The notes under the pieces are model-generated. The model was not told where the DNA came from. It saw nothing but the letters and a program-made list of their open reading frames with translations, and did no database searches. DNA of 64,000 nucleotides from Adineta vaga (taxonomy: Eukaryota; Rotifera), in NCBI GenBank assembly GCA_021613535.1, contig CP075492.1:16802001-16866000 (forward strand), read 5' to 3'. Below are positions 12,001-22,361 of the stretch, one piece after another. The first letter of the stretch is position 1, and each line of letters starts with the position of its first letter. The position numbers were made by a program, and so were the translations under genes.

Positions 12001-12972
12001 ATGGAGTATTTAATTTATGTAATTTGGTATATCGTGTCTATACCTGCGTGCGTAATTAATATAGTTCTTGGTGTATTGGCGATTTACTTTTTTAATGTTC
12101 GTCGTCGATGGCGAACAGTTGACAATCTGTTTAGATGTAATACAGCCGTAGTATTGATTATCTACTCTTTTATTCAATTAGTTTCTATTCGAATAACTAC
12201 ATCATACAATCCGCTAACACATGATATCAATCGTATGCTTTCTGGGTATATTCACGGTGTTACTTTGATATCTGTGCTTTGTTCATGTGTAATGGAATCG
12301 TTTTACAGTTTACATTATACTAAATTATACAAAAATGAAGAACTTCTTACTTGGCATTTTCATCAGCATTTGATTCTATCGAACTATGGCATCACTATCG
12401 TCACGTCTATTGTTTCAATTTGTCTTTTCGTCAATACCCGACTAGAAGTAGATTATTATTCTTGTTTAATAACGAGCCCAGGATTTTACACATGCATACT
12501 TTGTTTTACACTCCCAAGTATAATTCCACAACGAATATTTAAAAAAATATTTAACATATTTAAGACTTATTTCGGACCAAGATCAACTTTTTCAAGATAT
12601 TCAGGTAGGCGCCAAAGTCATTATATGACAACAACGGCAGAGACCAACATACGTCACTTAGAACAGGGAAAGTTAAAATTCGACTTGGATTCGATAATAT
12701 TCTTAACTCTTATAACAATTTTCGGACTTATTTTCTTTTTTCCGACGTATACACTAACACGTAGATTGCCGAAAGCAACATCTTTATTGATTTTGCTTAC
12801 ACTAGTACCTTTTTTCATACACAAAATGATTTTACCGTTCGCTATGGATCCTGAAATGGTTTCTTTCGCAGAATATTATTGCCCGAAACTGGTAAAATTT
12901 TATAAAAATGTTTATCAACCCGTTCATGTTATTAATGAACATCAAGAGTATCGACGACATCGATTTCAATGA
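12001..12972 (+). CDS. Divergent 7TM receptor-like protein
   Basis: 323 aa from the ATG at 12001; an in-frame GTG at 11986 is less likely. Seven hydrophobic segments are visible (starting near YVIWYIVSIPAC, VVLIIYSFIQLV, GVTLISVLCSC, GITIVTSIVSICL, FYTCILCFTLPS, SIIFLTLITIFGL, SLLILLTLVPFF). Conserved class A motifs such as DRY and NPxxY are not evident. The loop after TM5 is long and basic (RRQSHY region). Single exon and intact. Probably another lineage-specific GPCR-like membrane protein; ligand unknown. Confidence 0.65.
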   Translation: MEYLIYVIWYIVSIPACVINIVLGVLAIYFFNVRRRWRTVDNLFRCNTAVVLIIYSFIQLVSIRITTSYNPLTHDINRMLSGYIHGVTLISVLCSCVMESFYSLHYTKLYKNEELLTWHFHQHLILSNYGITIVTSIVSICLFVNTRLEVDYYSCLITSPGFYTCILCFTLPSIIPQRIFKKIFNIFKTYFGPRSTFSRYSGRRQSHYMTTTAETNIRHLEQGKLKFDLDSIIFLTLITIFGLIFFFPTYTLTRRLPKATSLLILLTLVPFFIHKMILPFAMDPEMVSFAEYYCPKLVKFYKNVYQPVHVINEHQEYRRHRFQ

Positions 12973-14232
12973 TATCATTTTGTGAACCTTTGATTTTTCT
13001 TATCGTTTGTTAATTATTCATAAATAAAGAATGGGTCCGCATACCAAGTAAAATCTCCTCATTCTCAGATTTAGGAAATTCGCATATAAATCGATGCAAA
13101 ATGTGATGCTGAATCTTTTTCCAGTATTTTTAAAACAATATTGGTACATTTAAGTACGATTTCAAGTGAACACAAGAAAACCACATCCACACCCACACCC
13201 TCAAGATGGTTGTATTTATCATTATTCGTATGGGGAAGAAATTCCAGATATTTTTAGCGTTTTCATTGACAAATTTAGACAATGTACAAAAATATTGAAA
13301 ATTAGGTGTCTTCTTCAATAGAGAGGATAAACGAGCGATTTTCCAATGCGTTCTGCTTAATATGAAGATATTCTATGGATATGAAAATGACTATTGGATT
13401 AGTAAGTTCACGTTCATATAACTATATATCCCAATAAGAATAGATTAATATAATCAACGCCCTTTTTGACATCATACTTATTCATGGAAAACAATGGGAC
13501 TTATGTGATAATACTTTAATTATACATTAAGAAAAGAAAAATAAAACTAGGAGTATTTTTATCCGAGATTTGTCTTTATTTTTGAGCTCCATATCAATCG
13601 TCACATCGATCGATTTACATCTCCATCTAATAAATGATATTAGATGAGTTTTTTGTTCGTGACGTCATCAGGATTTTGATAATGTTAGCGGCACCGTATA
13701 TTTTTAGTTTCATGAAATAATGTTTTTATTAAACTTCGGTAATGGCCAGAAGTATGTTTTAAATGATTAATTAAATTCATTTACTTCAGAAAGGATTCTT
13801 TTTTGAATTTTATTAACAAAAATAAAAGTAATCTGATGTATTAATACCAATCGATGAAAACGGTATTGGTTATATACATATTTTCATTAAATATATATCA
13901 TAATTACTGACTTTCAACATAAATCTTAATGTCTAAATTTGAATATAAATAAACTATATTAATCGTACATTATTTTTTTATACTGGATGCACTCTTTGCA
14001 CATATTTAATAATGATAATGAAAAGAAAGAAAGAATATAAAATAATCCATGACGCACGTATGTGTTCTTGATAATATAATATTGAAAAGAAAAGTTGTTG
14101 TTTGTTTTTGCTACGAGATAATAAATGAATTTATTATCCGGAAGACAATCTCAAAAAAAAAGAAGAAAAATAAGAACTATAAAATAATTCAGTTTATTAT
14201 TCGTTCAACAAAAAAAAAGAAAGAAAAAGAAA
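12973..14232. other. Intergenic, no gene seen
   Basis: 1.26 kb of AT-rich DNA with an AATAAA-type signal near 13022 and one solo TG arm at 13181-13206. Confidence 0.45.
13181..13206. repeat. Solo TG-rich arm
   Basis: CCACATCCACACCCACACCC followed by TCAAGA. Right-arm type, partner arm missing. Confidence 0.6.
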
Positions 14233-15235
14233 ATGTCCTCATCAACAGTCAATGAATATATTCTATATCTTAATATAATATCTGATAATATTAATTTATA
14301 CATGAGTACAATATTATTTCTAATTGGTATTATAAATTGTCTATTGATTTTTCTTATTTTTCTTCAAGAAGAATATCGTCGATCACCATGTACAATTTAT
14401 ATAATAACAAAAACAATTTATGATATTATTGGTTTATTTATAACGGTATTTATGCGTTCATATACAGCTTTTACAGACATTGATCCAAGTCAAACAAATG
14501 AAATATGGTGTAGAGCACGAATAAGTTTATTTTATGTAACTGGATTTGGTTCATTAACTTGTATATGTTTAACTGGATTTGATCAATGGATGTCAACATC
14601 ACGTAGCGTTCGAAGACGAAATTTAAGTTCGAAACGTTTTGCATTTTATGCTATTTTTATTTCATTTCTTATTTCAATTCTATTTACTGGTATACCAATG
14701 TATATTATCATAGGTTTAGTAGGAACACCAAAATCATGTGGTTTTGCTACACTTGCTTATGCTGATTATGCAAGTTTCTTTTTTTTCCCGGTAATATTTG
14801 GAATATTACCTGTAATTATACCAATTATATTTGGTTTATTAACTTATCGAAATGTTCGTTTACTTCAACATCGTTTGTATTGAAACACAATTGACTCGAA
14901 TGATTTTATTACAATTAATTGCTTTAATATTAGCATCGATTCCATATGCTATTTATTATCTTTATATGGCAATTACACGACGTTTAATTAAAGATTCATT
15001 ACGTATTGCACAAGAAAATGTAGCAATGAGTATTATTCGAAATTTATTTTATATTAATTATTGTTATAGTTTTTATATATTTGTTATTTCATCAAATGAA
15101 ATACGTAAAACATTGAAACGATTGATTTTACGTATTTTTCTTCAACAACAAAACGAAATTACAATTAACAATAGTAATCGACAAATTGAACCAGTGATGA
15201 ATAATAGAAATTCCATAAATCCAGTTATTAATTGA
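14233..15235 (+). pseudogene. Class A-like 7TM receptor with one frameshift
   Basis: The ATG at 14233 opens 216 aa covering TM1-TM5: GIINCLLIFLIF in TM1, WCRARISLF before TM3, GFDQWMS at the DRY position. The frame ends at TGA (14881-14883), directly after TYRNVRLLQHR. The adjacent frame continues with TQLTRMILLQLIALILASIP (TM6) and TM7 to a stop at 15235. Skipping one base near 14875-14880 gives a normal receptor of about 335 aa. No intron fits, because the only nearby AG acceptor would delete TM6. Either a young pseudogene or a one-base consensus error. Confidence 0.75.
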
Positions 15236-15948
15236 AACTGAAATTAAACTATAACATTCTCAAAATTGAATTTATGTTGTCGTGTCATTTAAATTATTAC
15301 ATATCTGAAATAAATAATATGAATGTGAGCGCGAGTGAGCATATATGATATAGAAAACAAAGGATGATATCATGTTGAATGTTATACTTAATGACATAAT
15401 ACAATAATGCAGGTGTGGACGCAGAACGAAGCTGTTGTTCGTATTCAGGCTCACTCCGTATCTACATTCTCAAGCTGTTTTTAAATTCTTTTTTTTCCAC
15501 TTTGTATGCTATATCTTTTATTGGTTTACTAAAGTTTTATATTTCCATGCCAATATATTCAAGCGAAACAAATCACAGAAGCGTAAAAATAGAACTTATA
15601 CAGATTACGATCATAGTGAAGTTCAAAAAAAGAAGAGAAAGTTTATTTATGAATAACTTTTGACGATCGATGTGTCGTCTCAGGTGGGGATGATGATATT
15701 ACCGACTGATAAGGTCGCTTCGGATGCGAAAATGTTGAATCAGTGGTAACACTTGGTTGATTTATATTGAATATAGGCGTCTTTCTATTATCTTGAGGGT
15801 GTGGGTGTACATGAGTCTAATCTATGCTCTTAACCCACACTCTCATCCATCCACCCTCAAGATTATCCATTAAACTCATGTCAAATGAACGAAGATGAAT
15901 AAAGTGTTCGATGTTAAAATATGAAAAAAAAGTTTAAATTGCTTTAGT
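15236..15948. other. Intergenic with TG hairpin
   Basis: Short open frames on both strands lack family features. The TG hairpin at 15790-15863 is the only defined structure. Confidence 0.4.
15790..15863. repeat. TG-rich hairpin element
   Basis: Left arm ATCTTGAGGGTGTGGGTGTA; right region AACCCACACTCTCATCC, then ATCCACCCTCAAGAT. The outermost 12 bases (ATCTTGAGGGTG / CACCCTCAAGAT) are almost perfectly inverted. Confidence 0.75.
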
Positions 15949-16149
15949 TCATAGCGACTGATATGTGGCATCGAAATAGCATTTGAAAACTGAACGAAAA
16001 TCCATTAAATATTCATCATAACTAGCAACTATTGAATTATCATGATCAGTTATCTTCGAAAGTGCATAAGCTATTTTATGCGCTGAAAAATAGGCAAAAA
16101 TATGATGAACCAATTCGACGGAAAAACGATTTAACGGACACAACGGCAT
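15949..16149 (-). CDS. F-box N-terminal fragment
   Basis: 66 aa from ATG (16149), reading CPLNRFSVELVHHIFAYF followed by a short helical tail that contains DEYLMDFRSVFKCYFD. This fits the bdelloid F-box N-terminal pattern (FSVELVHHIFxYF). The LRR part expected downstream is absent, so the product would be a bare F-box or, more likely, the locus is truncated. A possible acceptor (TATACAG) lies just upstream of the ATG, so another 5' exon is conceivable. Confidence 0.5.
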   Translation of the reverse strand: MPLCPLNRFSVELVHHIFAYFSAHKIAYALSKITDHDNSIVASYDEYLMDFRSVFKCYFDATYQSL

Positions 16150-16215
16150 ATTATTGATGTCTTCTGTATACAAAAAACAAACAAGGAATGAAACAATGTT
16201 GCAAATAAAACGCAA

Positions 16216-16530
16216 TGCTATATGAATTGAATTATGCGCCGTTTATGGGTTATCAACATAAAACACATATATCTGCTCTTTCGTTTTGATGTTCTATATA
16301 TCAGTTACTGAAAACAGGTTTTACACTTTCAATAAGGTATAAGATAAATTCTCGTTAAATAAAAGGAACGTTCTAATAGTATAATTCATAATAGAAATAT
16401 TGAACAGTAAAGTCAATATTGGAAAAGGATAGATTTTATTTTTTTCTCTCGAATAAATTCATAATAGTGAAATACAAAACACAAAGCAACATTAAAGTGT
16501 AAATATGTTAAGCATATTCGAAAAAACACA
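16216..16530. other. Intergenic, nothing recognised
   Basis: AT-rich spacer between the F-box fragment and the long inverted-repeat element. Confidence 0.4.
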
Positions 16531-17428
16531 CGAGGGAACCGCCCGAGGTGATAGACTCCGGTTTTCTTCGTTCATATCTCATTCGATAGAGGACTTTGAG
16601 GTAGAAAAAAGCCTATAAGGATTTGTGCCCAATCCTCTTCCTTCAGACTTTAGAGCCATTTTTCTTATCTTCGCAGCAAAAAATCGAAAAATCCATAACT
16701 CAACTGGGTAAAGCTTCAGGTTGTAAGTTTTAAATTTCTATCTTCTTTTCTTGCCGAACGATGATAGTTCAAGTTATACTTGGAGTTATATGATATTAAC
16801 CCTTCAGATTTCTTCGACAGATATCATAAGCATTATGATTTTGTGATTTTGGTATAAGTTTGATTTTCTTTGTTGTATTTGATTCTAGTGAATAATTATT
16901 ATGAAAGATTTACCACGTTTATGTATGCTGTATTTTTTTGTGAAGCGATTTGATTTTAGAAACAAAAAGCAGCAACCTTCTGATATCAAAGACTTATAGA
17001 TGGCTGAAAGGCGGCAACGTTTGTTGTGAGAATCGACGACTTACTCTGTCACAAAGACTTGTCTTATTTAAATCTTAAAAGTTCTACTCAAGCAACATGT
17101 ATTTTTATTTGAGAAAATTCATATAACTCCAAGTATAACTTAAACTATCATCGTTCGACAAGGAAAGAAAATAGAAATTTAAAACTTACAACCTAATTAG
17201 TAGTAGTTGTGAGTTGTTAGAACTGAAAATCTCAAGTGTATGAAGCTTTACCCAGTTGAGTTATGGATTTTTCGATTTTTTGCTGCGAAGATTAGAAAAA
17301 TGGCTCTAAAGTCTGAAGGAAGAGGATTGGGCACAAATCCTTATAGGCTTTTTCCTACCTCAAAGTCCTCTATCGAATGAGATATGAACGAAGAAAATCG
17401 GAGTCTATCACCTCGGGCGGTTCCCTCG
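16531..17428. mobile_element. Fold-back DNA element, ~260-300 bp TIRs
   Basis: Begins CGAGGGAACCGCCCGAGGTG and ends with its reverse complement. The left arm 16531-about 16792 and right arm about 17120-17428 are highly similar inverted repeats; the right arm carries a unique insertion near 17196-17250 (AATTAGTAGTAGTTGTGAG...). The 330-bp centre has no coding potential. No clear target duplication is visible at the ends. This is a non-autonomous (MITE or Foldback-like) element; superfamily not assigned. Confidence 0.8.
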
Positions 17429-17574
17429 TCAGTTGATCCCGAATCCTTCCTTAGCGACTCTAATCATTAACACAAAATTTAAATATCGATTTTGCTCATC
17501 TTTGCATTATAAGAAAGTTAACCAATCTCAAGTGTCTTCCCAGCTGAAGATGAAATCTAGATTATGATAGCTAG

Positions 17575-17598
17575 TACACACCCCACCCACCCTCAATA
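17575..17598. repeat. Solo TG-rich arm
   Basis: ACACACCCCACCCACCCTCA; right-arm type without its partner. Confidence 0.5.
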
Positions 17599-17972
17599 TG
17601 AATTAGAGTGCATGTAGAGAGAATTTGGTGTTGTAGGAGGAGCCTTATACAGAGTGTCCATTCGGAGAGGAGTTGTTGTTACAGTGGGGTGTTGGAATAG
17701 GAGGTGATTCGGAGAGTAGTTAGAGTGGTGTATAGCTGCAGTTGTCTCTATCGGATGTACACCGCGGAACATTCTCTGGTGATCGATGGAAAATTCTCAG
17801 GGACATCTGCACCTACATCTCCTGTCGTCTTCTAAGATGCCAAGTGTTGATCAAGTCTGTTGTATACATGCAATTAAATTCGAACAATGTTAGTATCGAT
17901 TAATATCGTGAATAATGTTGTTACATTTATATTTTTCAGCATTAGTTTGTGTCTTTGATTTACTTCCTGACA

Positions 17973-18042
17973 GGAAGAGGGTAGGTGTGGATGGGTATGC
18001 GAGTATTACATCTATCAAACACACCCGCACTCACCCTCTCCA
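17973..18042. repeat. TG-rich hairpin element
   Basis: AGAGGGTAGGTGTGGATGGG pairs with AACACACCCGCACTCACCCT around a loop of about 18 bp. Confidence 0.65.
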
Positions 18043-18615
18043 ATCCATACTTCCTAGAAAATTTATTTATTCAAAGCTCACACGAAATGGCAAGTCCAAT
18101 GCGCTCACATCATCGACTACTTAACATATGAGATTCAATTTCTATTTTAAAAATTGTACTGAGAACTACTAACTGTCCACAATGTCAGTCTTTAACGAAT
18201 TTCATCCAACCATTTATGAGAAGTATCATATGAAACTTTGTAAATACATTAAATTATCAGCGTTACCCTAGCTAATTTCGACGACCAGCTATAATAACAA
18301 TATCTTAAGCAATTTCCAGGCCCATCTAACACTAATTTCAATTCTTTTCAAAATATTTTGCAATCTCATGAATAGTAAAAATATTATACGTGAAGTATTA
18401 AGTCTGCCTCTCCGCAAGCTTCGTAGACACATAACAAATACAAAAGTCGACAGTTAAGAACACGAATGCTTCATATCGGAAAAAATACAGTTCATCAGCT
18501 TTCTCTTCTGAAAACCGAACGCATTCATTACGCCATGATTCAAAGATACGTACTACACAGAAATCATGTTTTCAAATTTGAACTATACTGCTCATTCATC
18601 TACTACAACCTCGAC

Positions 18616-18734
18616 GCAGTATTTCAACCTATACACACCGAATAACCATTGTTCTATTCTGTTCTTATCAAAATATGTACTACGATTGAAAAAACTCCGA
18701 ACTTGTCTGATGAGTCCCTTAAGCAAGGACGAAA
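18616..18734 (+). ncRNA. Hammerhead-like motif repeat, copy 1
   Basis: CTGATGA (18707-18713), GTCC (18714-18717), 9-base loop, GGAC (18727-18730), GAAA (18731-18734): the full catalytic core and stem II of a hammerhead ribozyme on the + strand. Stems I and III and the cleavage triplet are not clearly resolved; a partial stem III with TACTAC near 18679-18684 is possible. About 75 bp upstream, on the opposite strand, lies a tRNA B-box-like stretch (18616-18633). Copy 2 at 20016-20127 has the same layout, so this is a dispersed family. Confidence 0.55.
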
Positions 18735-18768
18735 GGTAGTAAGAAGCCTGGAATTCTATTCGAATCTC

Positions 18769-18797
18769 ATACACCCACATCCACACCCACACCCTGC
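18769..18797. repeat. Solo TG-rich arm
   Basis: ACACCCACATCCACACCCAC followed by ACCCTGC, 35 bp downstream of the hammerhead-like core. Confidence 0.55.
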
Positions 18798-18986
18798 AGC
18801 TATAAACTGATTGCCCCTAGGGTCAAACTGATTGTCTTTTGAATTTATGATTGTCTGGTCTTACACCAGAGCGGTAAAATCAGTCGAGGGTGAAGTGAGT
18901 CGTCCCGACGAGCGTTGTTTATGATTAAAAACAAAAGCTTAAATGTCTGAGCGCAAGAAAAGCGTTTATGAGTGTAATTTCTTTCA

Positions 18987-19451
18987 TTATTCTCCCATGA
19001 TAATTTGTGTGCCAATACCTCGTCTGATAAGCTGGCTAAATTCGGCTAAGTTCATTTTATAATCAGCATTTTTATCAATTGTTTTAATATGCGCCAGGAG
19101 TTTTGTCACACTGAAACCGGGCACAACAACATTCAGAAATACGACCAGTTCGCTAATATCGATTGTTCCTGATTTATCTGCATCTAAAATTTTAAATGCC
19201 TCATCTATCTCGTTTGATGACTGTCCCAACATAAATGTATATAACACTTTGACAAATTGATCCCATGGTAATGTATTTCTTCTTGATGCATGTATCAATT
19301 CTTTATATGTCGTGTCATCAATTGATACAGTTTTCTTGGATGCTTTACCATTGCTGTGAGTGGTTGTGACGGTAAACTCAACTGCAATTATTTTGTTATT
19401 CTGTGAGATGGTCCTTCCCTTAATAGCATGTGAAACTCCACTGGATGCCAT
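18987..19451 (-). CDS. EF-hand calcium-binding protein
   Basis: 154 aa from the ATG at 19451; the in-frame TTG at 19457 was not used. The C-terminal half carries one canonical EF-hand loop, DADKSGTIDISE, with all coordinating positions. A second loop, DKNADYKMNLAE, lacks the usual Gly at position 6 but keeps D1 and E12. The N-terminal 70 residues are basic and lack hands. Helix pattern and spacing resemble a calmodulin/parvalbumin-type pair, so a cytosolic Ca2+ sensor or buffer is likely. Single exon, no lesions. Target unknown. Confidence 0.8.
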   Translation of the reverse strand: MASSGVSHAIKGRTISQNNKIIAVEFTVTTTHSNGKASKKTVSIDDTTYKELIHASRRNTLPWDQFVKVLYTFMLGQSSNEIDEAFKILDADKSGTIDISELVVFLNVVVPGFSVTKLLAHIKTIDKNADYKMNLAEFSQLIRRGIGTQIIMGE

Positions 19452-20015
19452 TATCAAACGCGAAACTGAATGGAGAAAATTTGGTTTTTATTTGCTCACG
19501 TGGATTTTTCAATTTCACTAGTAGCTGTTGGCGGCCAGATTCAAAGAGAGTGAAGCGTGAAATCTGAAACGCGTTCTTATATACAACCGTTACATTCACA
19601 TAAGATGTGCGCCACGGTTACTTGTACAAATAACCCACTCCTGAAAAGAAAAAGCAACGTTAAAAAACTGAAAGTTCATACACTTACTGATGCCCATTTT
19701 TTTTTCGTGAAGGAGAGTGTGGTGAAGCACATATCTTTAATGCATTTTTCCACTTTAAAAAAACTCTCATTTCTTTACAATAATGGGAATTTTTCCATGA
19801 TCTGTATATTTTATGTGTTGTCGCAGAGTTATACATTCGCCGAATGGAGGCAGTGCCGGTGTGGGTGTGTTTAAAATAAATATTGTAAAGAATTCGAACT
19901 ATTAATCTGTAGGATTTATCCACGAAGAAACGTCTTAAGATTTCGACAAAAATGCATCCACATATACGCGTCAATAAGTATGAGCAACTTATTAAACAAG
20001 GATCATTAAATCAGA
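19452..20015. other. Intergenic, one solo TG arm
   Basis: No gene. CCGGTGTGGGTGTGTT at 19856-19871 is a lone TG arm. The upstream region of the EF-hand gene lies here. Confidence 0.4.
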
Positions 20016-20127
20016 GCAGAACTCGAACCTACATCTTTCGACAACCGGTCGGCTATTCTATCATTTAAACTATTCAATTTTTCCCTCTGTCTTAAGCCAT
20101 CTGATGAGTCCATTAAAAAGGACAAAA
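20016..20127 (+). ncRNA. Hammerhead-like motif repeat, copy 2 (mutated)
   Basis: CTGATGA (20101-20107), GTCC, 8-base loop ATTAAAAA, GGAC (20120-20123), then AAAA instead of GAAA, so the core is one base off. On the minus strand 20016-20080 looks like a degenerate tRNA: an A-box-like TAGTTTAAATGATAGAAT and a B-box-like GTAGGTTCGAGTTCTGC. Copy 1 shares the B-box-like segment, the CTATTCT region and the core, at similar spacing (68 versus 75 bp). Likely an inactive copy of a small SINE- or retrozyme-like element. Confidence 0.45.
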
Positions 20128-20129
20128 AT

Positions 20130-20405
20130 GGTGAAGGAAATAATCTTAATCAATTATCTTCTCCCCACGGAATAATTGTTGATGATTATGGTCAAAGTTA
20201 TATTGCAGATTGGTGGAATGATCGAATAATGCGCTGGTGTGAAGAAAGTCGAGAAGGTGAAATAATTGTTGGTGGAAATGGAAAAGGATAAAAATCAAAT
20301 CAATTTTATTATCCCATGGATTTATCATTTGATATCGAAGAAAATCTTCATGTTACTGATTGGGGGGAAAATCGAATCCAAAGATTTGATTTGATTCGAG
20401 AATAA
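20130..20405 (+). pseudogene. NHL-repeat gene fragment
   Basis: The translation reads GEGNNLNQLSSPHGIIVDDY, then YIADWWNDRIMRW and GEIIVGGNGKG, then a TAA (20289-20291), then YYPMDLSFDIEENLHVTDWG and ENRIQRFDLI before a final stop. These are consecutive NHL beta-propeller blades as found in many bdelloid proteins. The 5' end butts against the hammerhead-like repeat, and the 3' end stops after two blades. It is a truncated, stopped relic, possibly cut by insertion of the repeat. Confidence 0.7.
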
Positions 20406-21332
20406 AAATCTTTTAACTGTTCTTTCTTTCTTCACACTTTTCTTCCCAATGGACTTTGAAAATAATTTTTTATGAGCATGGCCAGCTAATGGCGAACCAG
20501 CGTGGCCAAATTTGAATAGACGATTTCTCGGATATGATACGATTGAATTTGTTCATTCAAAAATTTCCTAGAGGTTATTGCATATAGTCTCTCGATAAAT
20601 GTCATTTGGTTTGCAAAATGATGAAAAAGGGGCTTTGATATCTGTCATCATATTTCTCACACTACTGTACCGTTTACAATAACAGAACTAATAGTTGTGT
20701 TCTCGAAGATTGAGCTAAACCTTGAAATCAATTGATCATCTTTTATTGCTGTCTGAGCCATAAAAAAGATGTGCTTTTTCAGGGTGCTCAATTTTGATGA
20801 GTGCGTTATCCTAATATTTTGATAATAACTCTTTGTAGGAATAGAATTCAAAACAACAAATTACATCATCATCGGGCCTAATGTCTTGGTTTCAGATACA
20901 GATGATAACATTTTGTTCGTAGTGCGAATTTTTTTTAAATGTGACTGCTTTGGGGTGGCTCTGACGGAAAGGGTCCCTTTGAATGAGTGCATCACCACGA
21001 CTTCTTGTTATTCCCAGTTCGACAGTATTCTACCAAATGAAACGAAAATTTTAGTGCAACTAGGACCTTCATATATCTTCCTATAGTATGAATTTCAGCT
21101 CTCTATCACTATATGTTATTAAGTTAATATTTTTAGAAACGGTAATTAATCAATATGTTATGATAAATAGGAATTTTTTATGTCTAATATTATGGCATTT
21201 TCATTATTTATCAATAGTGCTGCACCTTTTTCATACCTATATGATTATATCGAAAAATAAAAAGAAAATTACGAATAATTCATGGCTAACGATTTCATTT
21301 AACTAACTTCCTTTTTTTCTAATTTTACATAT
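20406..21332. other. Intergenic, nothing recognised
   Basis: Short frames on both strands, none with family features. Confidence 0.4.
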
Positions 21333-22361
21333 TTATTCATGTGAATATGTTTTCAAAGAATAATTAGACTGTTTGTCGGATCTACGATATAAATATGGAG
21401 CATCCATGAGGAAAAAATTAGTGAACATGAAAACAAAGTGCAAGAAAAGAAAAATATGTGCCATCCATCGACATGGACAATCAAATAAACCGATTCCAAG
21501 CAAGAAACCGACTAATGCACCACCAAAATGAGCTGAATGTGCAATATTCATTTCAAGTGTAAATATTGTTACAATAAACATAGGTAATACAACTAATAGA
21601 ATCAATTGTATGGAAATGAAAAAACGATAATTAGGATTCATTCTTCATGCAGAAAGACGTTCCGTAATGAAAAACAATACTAAACCAATATATAGCACCA
21701 GAAGCACCCACACACCCTAAAAAATACAAATATATCTAAAAGTAAACATATATAAACTATTTACATTCTCATGGTTGCAATAATATGAAACATAGTATAG
21801 CACCAACATTTGAAATCCAATAGATAATAATTATTCGTATTGAACTATATTTACGTTCTAATAGAATATCGAGCAAAAGTTGTATAAAAACATTAGATAA
21901 TAAATGTAACCAATGTAAATGAGCGAAATAAACAGCTATCATTTGCCACTATTGATGTGGATATAAAAAAGAGAAACATCTATTTTTCATTATATCATCG
22001 TAACAACATGTTACATTTTGTTTCAATGATCCACAATAGATTTTAATTCGACGATTTTGTTCTAATGTTGGTCGCATACAGGGTACAAAAACCATACAAA
22101 GATTATATAATGAATATGAAACTGTCGATTTTTCCAATAAATGTTGATTTCTATTGTTAAATGAAGAAAGATATGAAAAAGAGATATAATAATAATGAAA
22201 AATGGATGATAATGATTTTCATTTGGTGCAATATCAAGTATGAAGATTTGTCGAAACCAACAACGAATTGTATTTTTTTCTTCTAGAAATTGAAGGTATT
22301 GGTAATGGTTCTTCGATTTCCAAGTGAAAGTGATCGTTATATTCCATTCTTCAACAAACAA
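21333..22361 (-). pseudogene. Rhomboid-family gene with several lesions
   Basis: From the 5' end the frames read IRCWFRQIFILDIAP and PFFIIIISLFHIF, then MVFVPCMRPTLEQNRRIKIY and YPHQ, a TAG (21949-21951), then WQMIAVYFAHLHWLHLLSN. Next comes GAILCFILLQP, a TGA (21769-21771) and a short probable intron (donor GTAAAT near 21764). It is followed by CVGASGAIY with the catalytic-type GASGA motif. A one-base shift follows, then GLVLFFITERLSA, a TGA, and finally HSAHFGGALVGFLLG with the His of the dyad. Motif order is that of an intramembrane rhomboid protease. At least two frameshifts and three stops make it non-functional as sequenced. Confidence 0.8.

Larger units (their letters stand above)
17429..18615. 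other. Intergenic with TG motifs
   Basis: No gene seen. Includes a solo TG arm (17575-17598) and a hairpin (17973-18042). Confidence 0.4.

Noticed and set aside
15700-15735. CTGATAAG ... TCGC/GCGA as another hammerhead
   Set aside because: Core is not CUGANGA-stem-GAAA, and stems are too short.
16531-17428. Palindromic gene pair or CRISPR-like structure
   Set aside because: No coding capacity and only one inverted pair; a fold-back transposon fits better.
20012-20080. Functional tRNA gene on the minus strand
   Set aside because: B-box-like and A-box-like segments exist, but acceptor and anticodon stems do not close and U33 is missing; treated as a tRNA-like part of a repeat.
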